A stretch of DNA of 64,000 nucleotides from Entomospira culicis (lineage in GTDB: Bacteria > Spirochaetota > Spirochaetia > WRBN01). The DNA lies in assembly GCF_028748145.1 (NCBI RefSeq), contig NZ_CP118181.1:441433-505432 (forward strand), in the 5' to 3' direction. Under the pieces are notes generated by a model. The model did no database searches. It saw only the letters and a list, made by a program, of their open reading frames with translations, and was not told the DNA's origin. Position 1 is the stretch's first letter; every line of letters starts with the position of its first letter. Below, one piece after another: positions 27,573-35,757 of the stretch. Both the position numbers and the translations under genes were made by a program.

Positions 27573-28436
27573 ATGTTCAATAAAGATGATTATGTAATTG
27601 GCACTCTTTTAGAGAGTGCCCGTTTGGCATTAGCACCGATATCAGAGAGTCCACTATTGGATGCGCAGTTGCTTTTGGCGAGGAGCATGGGTTGTAGTCG
27701 TACGGCACTGTTGGCGAACGATCCTCATGGATTGGTGAGTGATGCGATTTATGCGCAATTTCAGGAGTTCTTGGAGAAGCGCCTAGCTGGTTATCCTGTA
27801 GCGTATTTATTAGGTTACAAGGAGTTTTACGGCAGGAATTTTTATGTGGATGAGCGTGTTTTAATCCCCCGTCCAGATACGGAAATTCTAGTGGAAGCGG
27901 TTATTCAATACGCGCAAACGCATGCCGTGCAACGCATCCGTGAGGTGGGTTTTGGCAGTGGGGCAATCGCACTTACGCTAGCTTGTGAGTTGGAGCATAA
28001 AATGATTATCGCTAGTGATGTGAGCGCTGATGCCTATGCGGTTTTTGCGAAAAATCATACAAACTTGAAAGCTTCTCTACGCAGTGAAGTGCACTTTTTT
28101 GTGGGTAATTTGTGGGACGATGGGGGGGATGCGGATATTTTAGTCTCGAATTTACCCTATCTTACGAGAGCAGAGACCCAAGAGCGCATGGAGCTTTTGT
28201 GGCGCGAACCTGCTTTGGCACTAGATGGTGAAGTGGAAGTCGGCGACGGTGGTCTTGGACTCATTTATCAACTAATTGAGCAGGCTAAAGGGCGCGTACA
28301 AGCACTCTTTTTGGAGGCAAGCAGCGAGCAGATGCCCCATCTGGCACAGGCGCTACGTCAGGCTAACTTTCCCAACATCTTTATAGAAAAGGATTTGGCG
28401 GGAAGCGCGCGCGTAATATGGGCTTTTTTAAGATAA
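27573..28436 (+). CDS. prmC: Release factor glutamine methyltransferase
   Basis: SAM-dependent N5-glutamine methyltransferase of the release-factor GGQ motif. 287 aa with the helical N-terminal domain 'SPLLDAQLLLARSMG', then 'YGRNFYVDERVLIPRPDTEILVE' (PrmC signature). The SAM motif reads 'EVGFGSGAIALTLA' in place of the usual D-G-T-G-S-G type. The catalytic NPPY box reads 'SNLPYL'. Both changes are unusual but keep the Asn, the last Pro and the Tyr. No ribosome site is evident, and the gene follows the previous stop by 6 nt, so translation is probably coupled. prfC is in the same window. Confidence 0.92.
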   Translation: MFNKDDYVIGTLLESARLALAPISESPLLDAQLLLARSMGCSRTALLANDPHGLVSDAIYAQFQEFLEKRLAGYPVAYLLGYKEFYGRNFYVDERVLIPRPDTEILVEAVIQYAQTHAVQRIREVGFGSGAIALTLACELEHKMIIASDVSADAYAVFAKNHTNLKASLRSEVHFFVGNLWDDGGDADILVSNLPYLTRAETQERMELLWREPALALDGEVEVGDGGLGLIYQLIEQAKGRVQALFLEASSEQMPHLAQALRQANFPNIFIEKDLAGSARVIWAFLR

Positions 28437-28519
28437 GATTTTGCATTTTATATAGTAGGTTACTAGACGCATTTTGAAAAAAGATGTATAATGGAAGATG
28501 TGATGAGGATGGTTAAAGC

Positions 28520-28954
28520 ATGCGAAATATTGCCATAGTGATTTTTCTTCTTGTTGCCGGCGCAATGTTTACGGTAAGTGCCCTCGCCGTAGGTAAGTTT
28601 GATAGTTACCATGCACGGGTATTATTCTTTTTTAACGAAGCAAAACAGCGCAAAGAAGGGAGTATTCTTGCCCAAAAAGGGCAGAGTCAGGTTGAAGATG
28701 CGATTCGTTTTTACCTGCTAGCATTGTTGAGTCGCCCTGCCAACGGCAACATGCGGCCCATCTTTGACGGTCTTGCGCATGTACGTGCGGTGCATCTTTT
28801 ACCTCATCAAAGTGTGGTGGTGGTAACTTGGCCCGAAATCGTGCATTTCCGTGGCGATTTAACTCTCGATATGGAGCTTGTTGAGTATGGCTTAAACTTC
28901 AACTTTCCTGAGTTAGCCCCTTTTTCGTTAGTGATCGACAAAGGAATTGCCTGA
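28520..28954 (+). CDS. Small exported protein upstream of flaA
   Basis: A protein of 144 aa with an N-terminal membrane or signal segment (residues 4-25, 'IAIVIFLLVAGAMFTVSALA'). A compact domain follows, with 'VEDAIRFYLLALLSRPANG', 'GLAHVRAVHLLPHQSVVVVTWP' and 'DLTLDMELVEYGLNFNFP'. The order 'ALLSRP....VRAVHLL' loosely resembles GerMN-type domains, but I would not assign it. Treponemes have a small gene of unknown function before flaA (Tap1), and this may be the positional equivalent. A TATAAT lies at 28487-28492, and a weak GAGGAT site precedes the ATG. Confidence 0.6.
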   Translation: MRNIAIVIFLLVAGAMFTVSALAVGKFDSYHARVLFFFNEAKQRKEGSILAQKGQSQVEDAIRFYLLALLSRPANGNMRPIFDGLAHVRAVHLLPHQSVVVVTWPEIVHFRGDLTLDMELVEYGLNFNFPELAPFSLVIDKGIA

Positions 28955-28986
28955 TGGTTTGAGTTATTGAGAATTTTGGACGATAA

Positions 28987-29016
28987 TTGATTTGGAAGAT
29001 AGTGATACACTATGCT
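28987..29016 (+). promoter_or_regulatory. Candidate flaA promoter
   Basis: TTGATT (28987-28992), 18-nt spacer, TATGCT (29011-29016), with a leader of about 30 nt ending in AGGAG. No sigma28-type pair is apparent. Confidence 0.55.
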
Positions 29017-29052
29017 TCTACAAGATATTTTTTATAGGTAAGGAGCGTATAA

Positions 29053-30090
29053 ATGAAACGAATTTTAGCGTTAAGTGGTGTCGCCATGCTATTCGCTGCT
29101 AGTTTCGTGACAGCAGAAGAAGCACAGCTAATTAATTTTGGCGATTTCGTTGCTGGTGATGATGGTCAGCATGCAGAGACCACTTTTGATTACAGCGTTC
29201 ACGCTGGACAGACTTACACCCAAGAAGAGAAGGATATGATGAAGACATCATACGCCCTTCAAAACTGGGTTGTAACATTGAATGGTTCTGCTCGCAATGT
29301 CGTGGCAGATCGTTTAACCACTGCTCGCCCAGTTGAGTCCTCAGCGCGTGGCAAGACAGTGATGGGTGTGCGTGTGCACTTTCCAAGCAACGGTTCGAAC
29401 AATGCCAATGCAGTCGTTCGTCCTCCCTTTCCAGTACCAGCCATCAACCCTACGTTGATTGAAGGTGGCATTGAGGAAGATGGCGAGCAACGCAATTACT
29501 TCGACGAAAATGAATTCGTCGGACGTGGTATTGTCAACAACGTTGGTATCCTTAAAATGGTCGAGATGAACATCCGTGGTCTCAACTTCCCACACTCCGT
29601 TAGCATTCTTCTTGAGCGCATCGGTGGTCGTGTTGAAGAGATTCCTATGGGTAGCTTAGACTTCGATGGTTGGAAGACCCTTACTTGGACTAACCCTTCC
29701 TATGCTTTCGAAGTACGCCAACGCGACCTTCGCCGTCTTCCTGTCTATCCTTACACCGTTCCTTACATCAAGTTGAATGGTATTAAGTTCTACCGCAGTG
29801 GACACAACATGGGCGGTGATTTTATCGCTTACATCGATGACATCGTGCTTGTTTTTGACAAAGCAGTACGTGATGACGTGCCTGTAGATATCGATGATGA
29901 GGCTGTTTGGAACATTATTCGTGATCGTGAAATGTCCCGCATGAAGATTGAGCTTCGCCGTCTTGGTGAGCGCTTGGTTTACGAGTTTACTCAAGCTAAG
30001 CTCATGGACACCACTCGTCCACAAACTTTCCCAGCTCATGGTGCGATTCCTGTAAATGATCGTCGCCCATCTGAGGTAAATGAGGAGTAA
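29053..30090 (+). CDS. flaA: Flagellar filament outer layer (sheath) protein FlaA
   Basis: Sheath protein of the periplasmic flagella, a spirochaete hallmark. 345 aa with a cleavable signal peptide (cleavage near 'VTAEEAQ', residue 22). Characteristic stretches are 'VMGVRVHFPS', 'EMNIRGLNFPHSV', 'GWKTLTWTNPSY' and 'AYIDDIVLVFDKA'. The C-terminal 70 residues are charged and helical. Codon choice is more uniform than in neighbours (frequent CGT, GGT, ACT), consistent with high expression. AGGAG lies 7 nt before the ATG and a strong terminator follows. It is monocistronic. Confidence 0.97.
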   Translation: MKRILALSGVAMLFAASFVTAEEAQLINFGDFVAGDDGQHAETTFDYSVHAGQTYTQEEKDMMKTSYALQNWVVTLNGSARNVVADRLTTARPVESSARGKTVMGVRVHFPSNGSNNANAVVRPPFPVPAINPTLIEGGIEEDGEQRNYFDENEFVGRGIVNNVGILKMVEMNIRGLNFPHSVSILLERIGGRVEEIPMGSLDFDGWKTLTWTNPSYAFEVRQRDLRRLPVYPYTVPYIKLNGIKFYRSGHNMGGDFIAYIDDIVLVFDKAVRDDVPVDIDDEAVWNIIRDREMSRMKIELRRLGERLVYEFTQAKLMDTTRPQTFPAHGAIPVNDRRPSEVNEE

Positions 30091-30119
30091 TCTTTACTCT
30101 TAATGAGATCTTTAGAGAT

Positions 30120-30152
30120 AATGAGAGCCTCTGCTCTCATTGTCTTTTTTTT
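30120..30152 (+). terminator. flaA terminator
   Basis: A 9-bp stem (30120-30128 with 30133-30141), CTCT loop, then a T-rich run. Its right arm and T run overlap the -35 box of the next promoter. Confidence 0.93.
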
Positions 30153-30168
30153 CAAAATCGGGTATACT
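30140..30168 (+). promoter_or_regulatory. Promoter abutting the J-domain gene (leaderless)
   Basis: TTGTCT (30140-30145), 17-nt spacer, TATACT (30163-30168), then 7 nt to the ATG at 30176. The -35 lies inside the flaA terminator. Confidence 0.75.
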
Positions 30169-30175
30169 AAATAGC

Positions 30176-30652
30176 ATGGCAGTAGGAAGCACATATTATG
30201 ATATTCTCGGCGTAAGCAAAGAGGCCTCTTCGGAGGAGATTCGTAAGGCGTATAAGTCGTTAGCAATGAAATATCATCCTGATCGTTTAAATGGTTTGCC
30301 CGCTAGTCAGCAAGCAAGCATGACCGAGAAGATGAAAGAGATCACTAACGCATACACCACGTTAAAAGATGAAAATCTACGCAAAAAGTATGACAACCAA
30401 CTCTATATGCAACAAAACTTTAGCGGAAATTCATCCTTCTCAGCTGGTGATCCTTTTCAGCGCTCTTCGCAACAACGTTATCACTTTTACACCTATCGCT
30501 CCTCGCGCCCGCGTGCTTCGGCTGGGGGCTCGTTATTACACGTACTCATTACCTTTGGTATTATCGCTCTTTTTTTAGCGATCGCCTTGATATTTTGGCC
30601 TATTCTTCTGATCTTATTTTTATTAAGCATCTTGCGAATTCGTATGCGTTAA
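30176..30652 (+). CDS. Membrane-anchored J-domain protein
   Basis: A protein of 158 aa. The J domain at residues 6-75 has 'YYDILGVSKEASSEEIRKAY', the HPD tripeptide in 'KYHPDRL' and 'AYTTLKDENLRKKYD'. A Ser/aromatic linker and a C-terminal hydrophobic stretch of about 35 residues (about 120-155) ending 'LRIRMR' follow. It has no Gly/Phe zinc-finger or substrate domains, so it is a J-only co-chaperone that would recruit DnaK to the membrane. No ribosome site precedes the ATG at 30176; the promoter -10 box sits 7 nt upstream. Confidence 0.85.
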   Translation: MAVGSTYYDILGVSKEASSEEIRKAYKSLAMKYHPDRLNGLPASQQASMTEKMKEITNAYTTLKDENLRKKYDNQLYMQQNFSGNSSFSAGDPFQRSSQQRYHFYTYRSSRPRASAGGSLLHVLITFGIIALFLAIALIFWPILLILFLLSILRIRMR

Positions 30653-30654
30653 TC

Positions 30655-30682
30655 TTGAGTATCTTGAATAAGTTGATATAAT
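30655..30682 (+). promoter_or_regulatory. Promoter of yebC-ruvC
   Basis: TTGAGT (30655-30660), 16-nt spacer, TATAAT (30677-30682), with a leader of about 55 nt. Confidence 0.65.
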
Positions 30683-30742
30683 ATGATAAACTATAGCTAA
30701 CATTAAACCGGTTGAGTGGTTGGAGAAGGAGTGTATTGATTC

Positions 30743-31480
30743 ATGTCAGGACATAGTAAATGGAGTACGATTAAGCACAAAAAGGGCGCTGCGGATGCTA
30801 AGCGTGGTAAGATTTTCACCAAAATTATCAAAGAGATTGTGATTGCCGCTAAGGATGGTGCCGATGTGGAGAGTAATGCTAAGTTGCGCACTGCCGTATT
30901 GAAGGCGCGCGCAGCGAACATGCCTAAAGATAACATCGAAAAAGCGATTAAAAAGGGATCTGGTGAGGCTGGTGGGGCTGATTATGTTGAGCTAGTTTAT
31001 GAAGGATACGCTAGTGGTGGTGTTGGTCTTATCATTGAAACCCTAAGTGATAATAAAAATCGTACAGCAGCGAACGTCAAGAGTATTTTGACTAAGGCTG
31101 GCGGGCAGATGGCAACGACCGGCGCGGTGAGTTATCAATTTAAGCGTATGGGGGTTGTTCTCTTTGCGAAGGATAAAGTAGATGCCGATATGCTAGAGGA
31201 GCTTGCTATCGAGATGGGCGCTGAAGATGTGCAGGTAGAGAGCGAGAGCATTGAGGTTCTTATTGAGCCTAGTGGGTTTGGGGCATTTTTGGATGCATTA
31301 GAGGCGCGTGCGATTCCGACGCTTAATGCGGAAATTAGCATGATTAGCGACCAAAAAGTGATGCTTGATAAGGAGAAGACACTGAAAGTTCTCCAGTTAA
31401 TCGATAAGCTTGAGGACGATGATGACGTACAGACGGTCTTTTCCAATTTAGCAATCGATCCCTCGATGGATTTGGGTTAA
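30743..31480 (+). CDS. yebC: YebC/PmpR-family protein
   Basis: A protein of 245 aa, standard length. It begins 'MSGHSKWSTIKHKKGAADAKRGKIF', the family signature, and contains 'NMPKDNIEKAIKKGSG' and 'YEGYASGGVGLIIETLSDNKNRTA'. YebC proteins were described as DNA-binding regulators; some are now linked to translation of proline-rich stretches. GGAG sites precede the ATG. ruvC begins at the next base after the stop, a widespread yebC-ruvC pairing. Confidence 0.97.
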   Translation: MSGHSKWSTIKHKKGAADAKRGKIFTKIIKEIVIAAKDGADVESNAKLRTAVLKARAANMPKDNIEKAIKKGSGEAGGADYVELVYEGYASGGVGLIIETLSDNKNRTAANVKSILTKAGGQMATTGAVSYQFKRMGVVLFAKDKVDADMLEELAIEMGAEDVQVESESIEVLIEPSGFGAFLDALEARAIPTLNAEISMISDQKVMLDKEKTLKVLQLIDKLEDDDDVQTVFSNLAIDPSMDLG

Positions 31481-31975
31481 TTGATTATTTTAGGCATTGA
31501 CCCCGGTCTAAAACATTTAGGTTGGGGGGTGATTGAGGCGCAAACGCCACAACGTATGCGCCATATTGCTCACGGGGTGATTACTACGGATGCCGCGTTT
31601 TCCATGCCTGAACGTCTATTCTCTATTTATCAAGATTTAGTTAAGTTGTTCGATAAATATACCCCCGAGGCATTGGCGAACGAGGCGCTTATTTTTAGCA
31701 AAAATGTGAGTTCTGCGCTTCCTGTTGCGCATGTACGGGGAGTGATTTTACTTCTTGCTATACAACAAAATGTATCCATCAAGAGCTTTGCTCCCAATAC
31801 TATTAAACAGGCCGTTACGGGTAATGGTATGGCGAAAAAGGGTGAGGTTCAGCAGATGGTGAAACTTTTGCTTAAACTCGAAGAGATTCCTAAGCCCGAC
31901 CATGCAGCCGATGCGCTTGCCATTGCGATAAGTTACGCGTATGGTGTACCGGCGGTGAGTGATCGATTAACGTAA
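31481..31975 (+). CDS. ruvC: Holliday junction resolvase RuvC
   Basis: Endonuclease that cuts four-way junctions, with an RNase H-like fold. 164 aa. Catalytic Asp in 'ILGIDPGLKHLGWG' (Asp7), Glu in 'LANEALIFSKN' (about residue 68), and the C-terminal 'KPDHAADALAIAIS' with the two final Asp. It starts with TTG directly after the yebC stop, without a gap, so expression depends on yebC translation. ruvA and ruvB are not in the window. Confidence 0.96.
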   Translation: MIILGIDPGLKHLGWGVIEAQTPQRMRHIAHGVITTDAAFSMPERLFSIYQDLVKLFDKYTPEALANEALIFSKNVSSALPVAHVRGVILLLAIQQNVSIKSFAPNTIKQAVTGNGMAKKGEVQQMVKLLLKLEEIPKPDHAADALAIAISYAYGVPAVSDRLT

Positions 31976-31995
31976 TGTAAAATATCGCGAGAAGA

Positions 31996-32808
31996 TTAAC
32001 TCAAGGAGACATCCAGAAACATCATGATGGCGAAACCGAGCATGCCACCGCCTGTAGCGAGATCGTTGTTACCTGCGCTCTGGCTTTGGGGAATAACCTC
32101 TTCAATGACGACGAAGATCATTGCTCCGGCAGCAAAACCTAGGGCAAAGGGAAGAATGGCTTGCATCTGAATTACTAAGAGCGCACCCACCACTGCGGCA
32201 ATGGCTTCGACGCTCCCGGAGGCTTGACCCCAAAAGAAGGCGCGTCGTTTGGTCATTTTCTCTTCTAACAGGGGCATCGATACGGCGAAACCTTCGGGGA
32301 TATTTTGGATACCGATACCTACGGTTAGCGCGATAGCTCCCGCGATGGTTACTTGTGGAAAGATCGCGGTTGCCCCGAAGGCAACACCTACGGCCAATCC
32401 TTCTGGAATGTTGTGGATGGTAACAGCGATAATCATGAGCATATTTTTACTTAGCGAGCTTTGTGGACCTTCGGTCTCTTCGCCTTTACGCATATAGCGA
32501 TGCATGTGAGGTAAAGATAAATCGAGTATTCGTAGGAAAATACCACCACTGAGAAAGCCGACAAGAGGCCACAGCCAAGGGATATAGCCAAGCTCTTCGC
32601 TGAGTTCGAGGGCTGGGTCTAGGAGCGACCAAAAACTCGCTGCGATCATCACACCGGCGGCAAAGCCCAGAGAAGCATCGAGTAATTTACGATTGAGATG
32701 TTTAAAAAAGAAGACAAACATCGCACCAAAGGCGGTAGCGAACCACGTAAATGTCCCACCGATAAGCGCGGCAAGGACGGGGTTAATTGCTGAAAACCAT
32801 TCTATCAT
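31996..32808 (-). CDS. ZIP-family metal transporter (ZupT-like)
   Basis: A protein of 270 aa with eight predicted membrane helices. Helix IV carries 'HNIPEGLAVGVAFGA' and helix V 'IQNIPEGFAVSMPL', the His/Glu metal-binding motifs of ZIP transporters importing zinc or other divalent cations. 'GQASGSVEAIAAVVGA' follows. AAGGAT precedes the ATG at 32808. The substrate metal is not determined by sequence. It is next to a metal-dependent pyrophosphatase, perhaps by chance. Confidence 0.92.
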   Translation of the reverse strand: MIEWFSAINPVLAALIGGTFTWFATAFGAMFVFFFKHLNRKLLDASLGFAAGVMIAASFWSLLDPALELSEELGYIPWLWPLVGFLSGGIFLRILDLSLPHMHRYMRKGEETEGPQSSLSKNMLMIIAVTIHNIPEGLAVGVAFGATAIFPQVTIAGAIALTVGIGIQNIPEGFAVSMPLLEEKMTKRRAFFWGQASGSVEAIAAVVGALLVIQMQAILPFALGFAAGAMIFVVIEEVIPQSQSAGNNDLATGGGMLGFAIMMFLDVSLS

Positions 32809-32879
32809 ATCTATTGGATCCTTTCTTTTTATTAAATGATGCGTGTTTAATGTAGCAAATTTTTGTATTCTTGTCTAGG

Positions 32880-34532
32880 TTAGAGCGTGGAAATGATCTC
32901 GGTGAGCATGGGGATGAGTTGTTTTTTACGAGAGAGGACATCTTGGAGAAAGTAGACGTGATCGCTGTGGTTGGGGTAGGGAATGAGCGAGATAAAATTC
33001 TCTTGCGCGGTGATGATGAGGTAGCTAGAGAGGGAGGTGGTGTCGGTGATGAGCAGACCGCAGAAGAGCGCCTCTTCGTCTGCCATCTGACTTGTAAGGA
33101 GATCGATATATTGTGCTTTGTTATGGAGAAAGAAGTCGGGGTTGCTAGTTTCGATTTGGCTTACGAAGAATTTCCAATCGTCTTCTTGATACTCTTTTCT
33201 ATCCATCCCAATAACCTCGCTGGGGCTACGGTGCATGATGTGGTTTGAGGCTTCGGTGAGCTCTTGGCTTAGAGTTGTAATGTCGATTTGCGTGAGGCTG
33301 GCTAAGTAGCGAGCGGTGTCGCGGTCGATTTGCGTGGTGGTGGCGCTCTTTAGGCCGAGGGTGTCGCTTAAAATGCCACAGAGCAACAGCGAAGCAGTGG
33401 TGCGATCGAGTGGGGTATGTTGGGTTTTGTAGAGATTCGCCACGATGGTGGAGGTGGAGCCGACAGTTTGATTGATAAAGGTAATGGGGATGTTGGTTTT
33501 GAAGCCTCCTAAGCGATGGTGGTCGATCACTTCAAGGACATCGACATGCTCTACGCCACTAATGGCTTGGCTTAATTCATTATGGTCCACGAGAATAAGC
33601 GCGATGTTGGGACGGCGATTGAGATCGATCTCTTTGAGTAATCCGATGACTTCTGCTTCTTGGTTGACGACTGCTACGGCGCGCGCAGTGGAGTGTTCAA
33701 TACGATTTTTTGCCTTGGCGGTGGTATCGTCATAATCAACTGCGGGGGTCTCCAATGCCGCATGTCCAACGGGTACGCTGTAGAGGAGCATGATCGAGGT
33801 GGTGGTGGCGTCGTGGGCACTGATGAGGATAGAGACGCCATGTTCTTGGGCGAGAGTTTGTAGATCGGGGTGGATAATATAGTTGTTGGTTACGATGATG
33901 ATGGCCACTTTGCGTTCGATAATGTAGCGCTGAAGATCGATACGATCGCCGATAAGGACGATAAGCGTCTGGGGATCTTCGCGGTCGAACTCTTCTTTAA
34001 ATGTCGAGGAGTAGGAGGAGGCAACCAGTAGCGTGTATCCCTGAATTTTGGTAGGGCTGAAGGCGGTGATGGGTTGCGCTTTCAATGTGGATTGAATAAG
34101 ATCGAGGCTAGAGATGAGCAACGATCGTAAGGAAGCGGTGGTCTTTTGCATGATGTAGAGCGAGATGCTCTCGTAGCACAGAAGCTTGAGGTAGCGACGC
34201 TCATCATCGACGACGGGCAGGGTATCGATTTGCTCTTGGGTGATGATCTGCAGAGCGTCCCAGAGACTACGCTGATAGTGAATGGTTATCGGATCGGCTT
34301 GCATAAAGTGCATCACTTTGGGAATAACGTCGGGTAAGAGGAGCGGGAGGGGCGCATTAAAGCGTTGAAAAATATACTCGCTTTGGCTATTGGCAACGCC
34401 ACTGCGGATGGCAATGACGTTACTATTTCCTTGCAACTGCTTGAGATTAGCATAGGCGTGGGCACTGATGAGGGAGTCGGCGTCGGGGTTGCGATGCCCC
34501 ACCACATAAATTTGCTTGTAGGCTGTTGACAT
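32880..34532 (-). CDS. Family II (Mn/Co-dependent) inorganic pyrophosphatase with CBS-DRTGG insert
   Basis: A DHH phosphoesterase of 550 aa. It begins 'YVVGHRNPDADSLISAHAYA' with metal ligands His/Asp/Asp, and the DHH box appears in 'EVIDHHRLGGF' (about residue 336). 'NQTVGSTSTIVANLY' follows, and a DHHA2 domain closes the protein. Between residues about 70 and 300 lie CBS and DRTGG-like regions, which in CBS-pyrophosphatases bind adenine nucleotides and regulate hydrolysis. It pulls biosynthesis by removing pyrophosphate. A TATAAT lies about 22 nt upstream of the ATG, with AGAGGA as ribosome site. Confidence 0.93.
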   Translation of the reverse strand: MSTAYKQIYVVGHRNPDADSLISAHAYANLKQLQGNSNVIAIRSGVANSQSEYIFQRFNAPLPLLLPDVIPKVMHFMQADPITIHYQRSLWDALQIITQEQIDTLPVVDDERRYLKLLCYESISLYIMQKTTASLRSLLISSLDLIQSTLKAQPITAFSPTKIQGYTLLVASSYSSTFKEEFDREDPQTLIVLIGDRIDLQRYIIERKVAIIIVTNNYIIHPDLQTLAQEHGVSILISAHDATTTSIMLLYSVPVGHAALETPAVDYDDTTAKAKNRIEHSTARAVAVVNQEAEVIGLLKEIDLNRRPNIALILVDHNELSQAISGVEHVDVLEVIDHHRLGGFKTNIPITFINQTVGSTSTIVANLYKTQHTPLDRTTASLLLCGILSDTLGLKSATTTQIDRDTARYLASLTQIDITTLSQELTEASNHIMHRSPSEVIGMDRKEYQEDDWKFFVSQIETSNPDFFLHNKAQYIDLLTSQMADEEALFCGLLITDTTSLSSYLIITAQENFISLIPYPNHSDHVYFLQDVLSRKKQLIPMLTEIISTL

Positions 34533-34609
34533 AAAATTCCTCTCTTTTGCTCCTATTATACCACGAAAGAGAGGATTTGGCGATTCTTTTTTTAAAGATT
34601 AACGTTGAT

Positions 34610-35701
34610 TTAGAGCGAGGTTGCGCCAAGTTGTCCGCATGCGCCCAGGATTTCGTCGGCACGGCTTCTTCGCCAGCGAACCACTTGTCCAAAGCTCTCC
34701 AGTTCGCGCTTAAATTGTTCCATTTGGGCGATAGTGGGGCGAGTAAAGGTGAGGTTGGGAACGGGATTATAGGCGATAAGATTGACGACACAGGGGAGAT
34801 CTTTGAGGTACTCCGCGAGCGCTTGGGCGTTGTCATTGACGTTTGGGATGAGGGTGTACTCGATGAAGAGGTCGTGGTATTTGCGCTTAATCGGGATACT
34901 CTGGAGGACGGCTTTGAGCTCTTCCACGGGGTAGCGATCGTTGACGGGCATGATGCTAGAACGCAGGGCGTTGGTGGGGGCGTGTAAGCTAATGGCCAAT
35001 TTGATATTACGATAGCAGGTGGGCGCGGGCGTGCCTGCTTGACGCTGGTTTTCTTGGTCGATATCGGCTTGCATGAGTGCTTCGAGTTTACGTAATCCCG
35101 CTACTTCGCCGACGGTGGAGATGGTGATAAATTTGGTGGGGATACGAATTCCGCGTTGGTCGGAGAGAATATCGATGGCTTTGATGACGGCATCAAAATT
35201 GTCCATCGGTTCACCCATGCCCATAAAGACGATGTTTTTGATTGGTTGCTTCAAGGTGAAGCGGGCAAAGAAGTACTGCGCGATAATCTCTTGCACGGTG
35301 AGGTTGCGTGTGAGTCCCATCTGTCCGGTGGCACAAAATTTACAGCCACGTCCACAGCCTACTTGGCTGGAGATGCAGAGGCTTTTGTAGCTACTCATCG
35401 CGATCACCACGCCTTCACAGAAATTCCCGTCGGCAAGCGTGAGACGGAATTTAATATTACCTTCAACCTCTTCCACAAAGCTCGCCTCGGGGAGATCTAG
35501 GGGAATTTCTTCGGCGATGCGCTTAGCCACGGCTTGATTTTGGGCAAATTCGGGCAAGTGCATCACATGAGGTGTCCCTTGGCGGTAGAGCTGTTGCCAA
35601 AATGCCTTGGCGTGGTATTCGCGCTTTTTGTATTTAGATGCAAAAAGTTCGACGATTTCTGCATAATTATATTGTAATATATCGATATTAATCTTCTTCA
35701 T
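34610..35701 (-). CDS. rlmN: Dual-specificity RNA methyltransferase RlmN
   Basis: Radical-SAM enzyme methylating C2 of A2503 in 23S rRNA and A37 in some tRNAs. 363 aa. The 4Fe-4S cysteines lie in 'GCGRGCKFCATG' (about residues 112-123), with 'NIVFMGMGEPMDNFD' after. The second methyl-carrying cysteine is in 'ADEILGACGQLG' near the end. An extra Arg/Gln-rich insertion lies near residues 217-228. No ribosome site; TTGATT/17/TACAAT ends 8 nt before the ATG, so the transcript is probably leaderless. Confidence 0.97.
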   Translation of the reverse strand: MKKINIDILQYNYAEIVELFASKYKKREYHAKAFWQQLYRQGTPHVMHLPEFAQNQAVAKRIAEEIPLDLPEASFVEEVEGNIKFRLTLADGNFCEGVVIAMSSYKSLCISSQVGCGRGCKFCATGQMGLTRNLTVQEIIAQYFFARFTLKQPIKNIVFMGMGEPMDNFDAVIKAIDILSDQRGIRIPTKFITISTVGEVAGLRKLEALMQADIDQENQRQAGTPAPTCYRNIKLAISLHAPTNALRSSIMPVNDRYPVEELKAVLQSIPIKRKYHDLFIEYTLIPNVNDNAQALAEYLKDLPCVVNLIAYNPVPNLTFTRPTIAQMEQFKRELESFGQVVRWRRSRADEILGACGQLGATSL

Positions 35702-35709
35702 AGCTTCTT

Positions 35710-35738
35710 ATTGTAGCTAAAGTGGCAAGAAAAATCAA
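35710..35738 (-). promoter_or_regulatory. Promoter abutting rlmN (leaderless)
   Basis: Minus strand: TTGATT (35738-35733), 17-nt spacer, TACAAT (35715-35710), then 8 nt to the ATG at 35701. Confidence 0.65.
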
Positions 35739-35757
35739 TGCAGATGGGGGTAAAATA

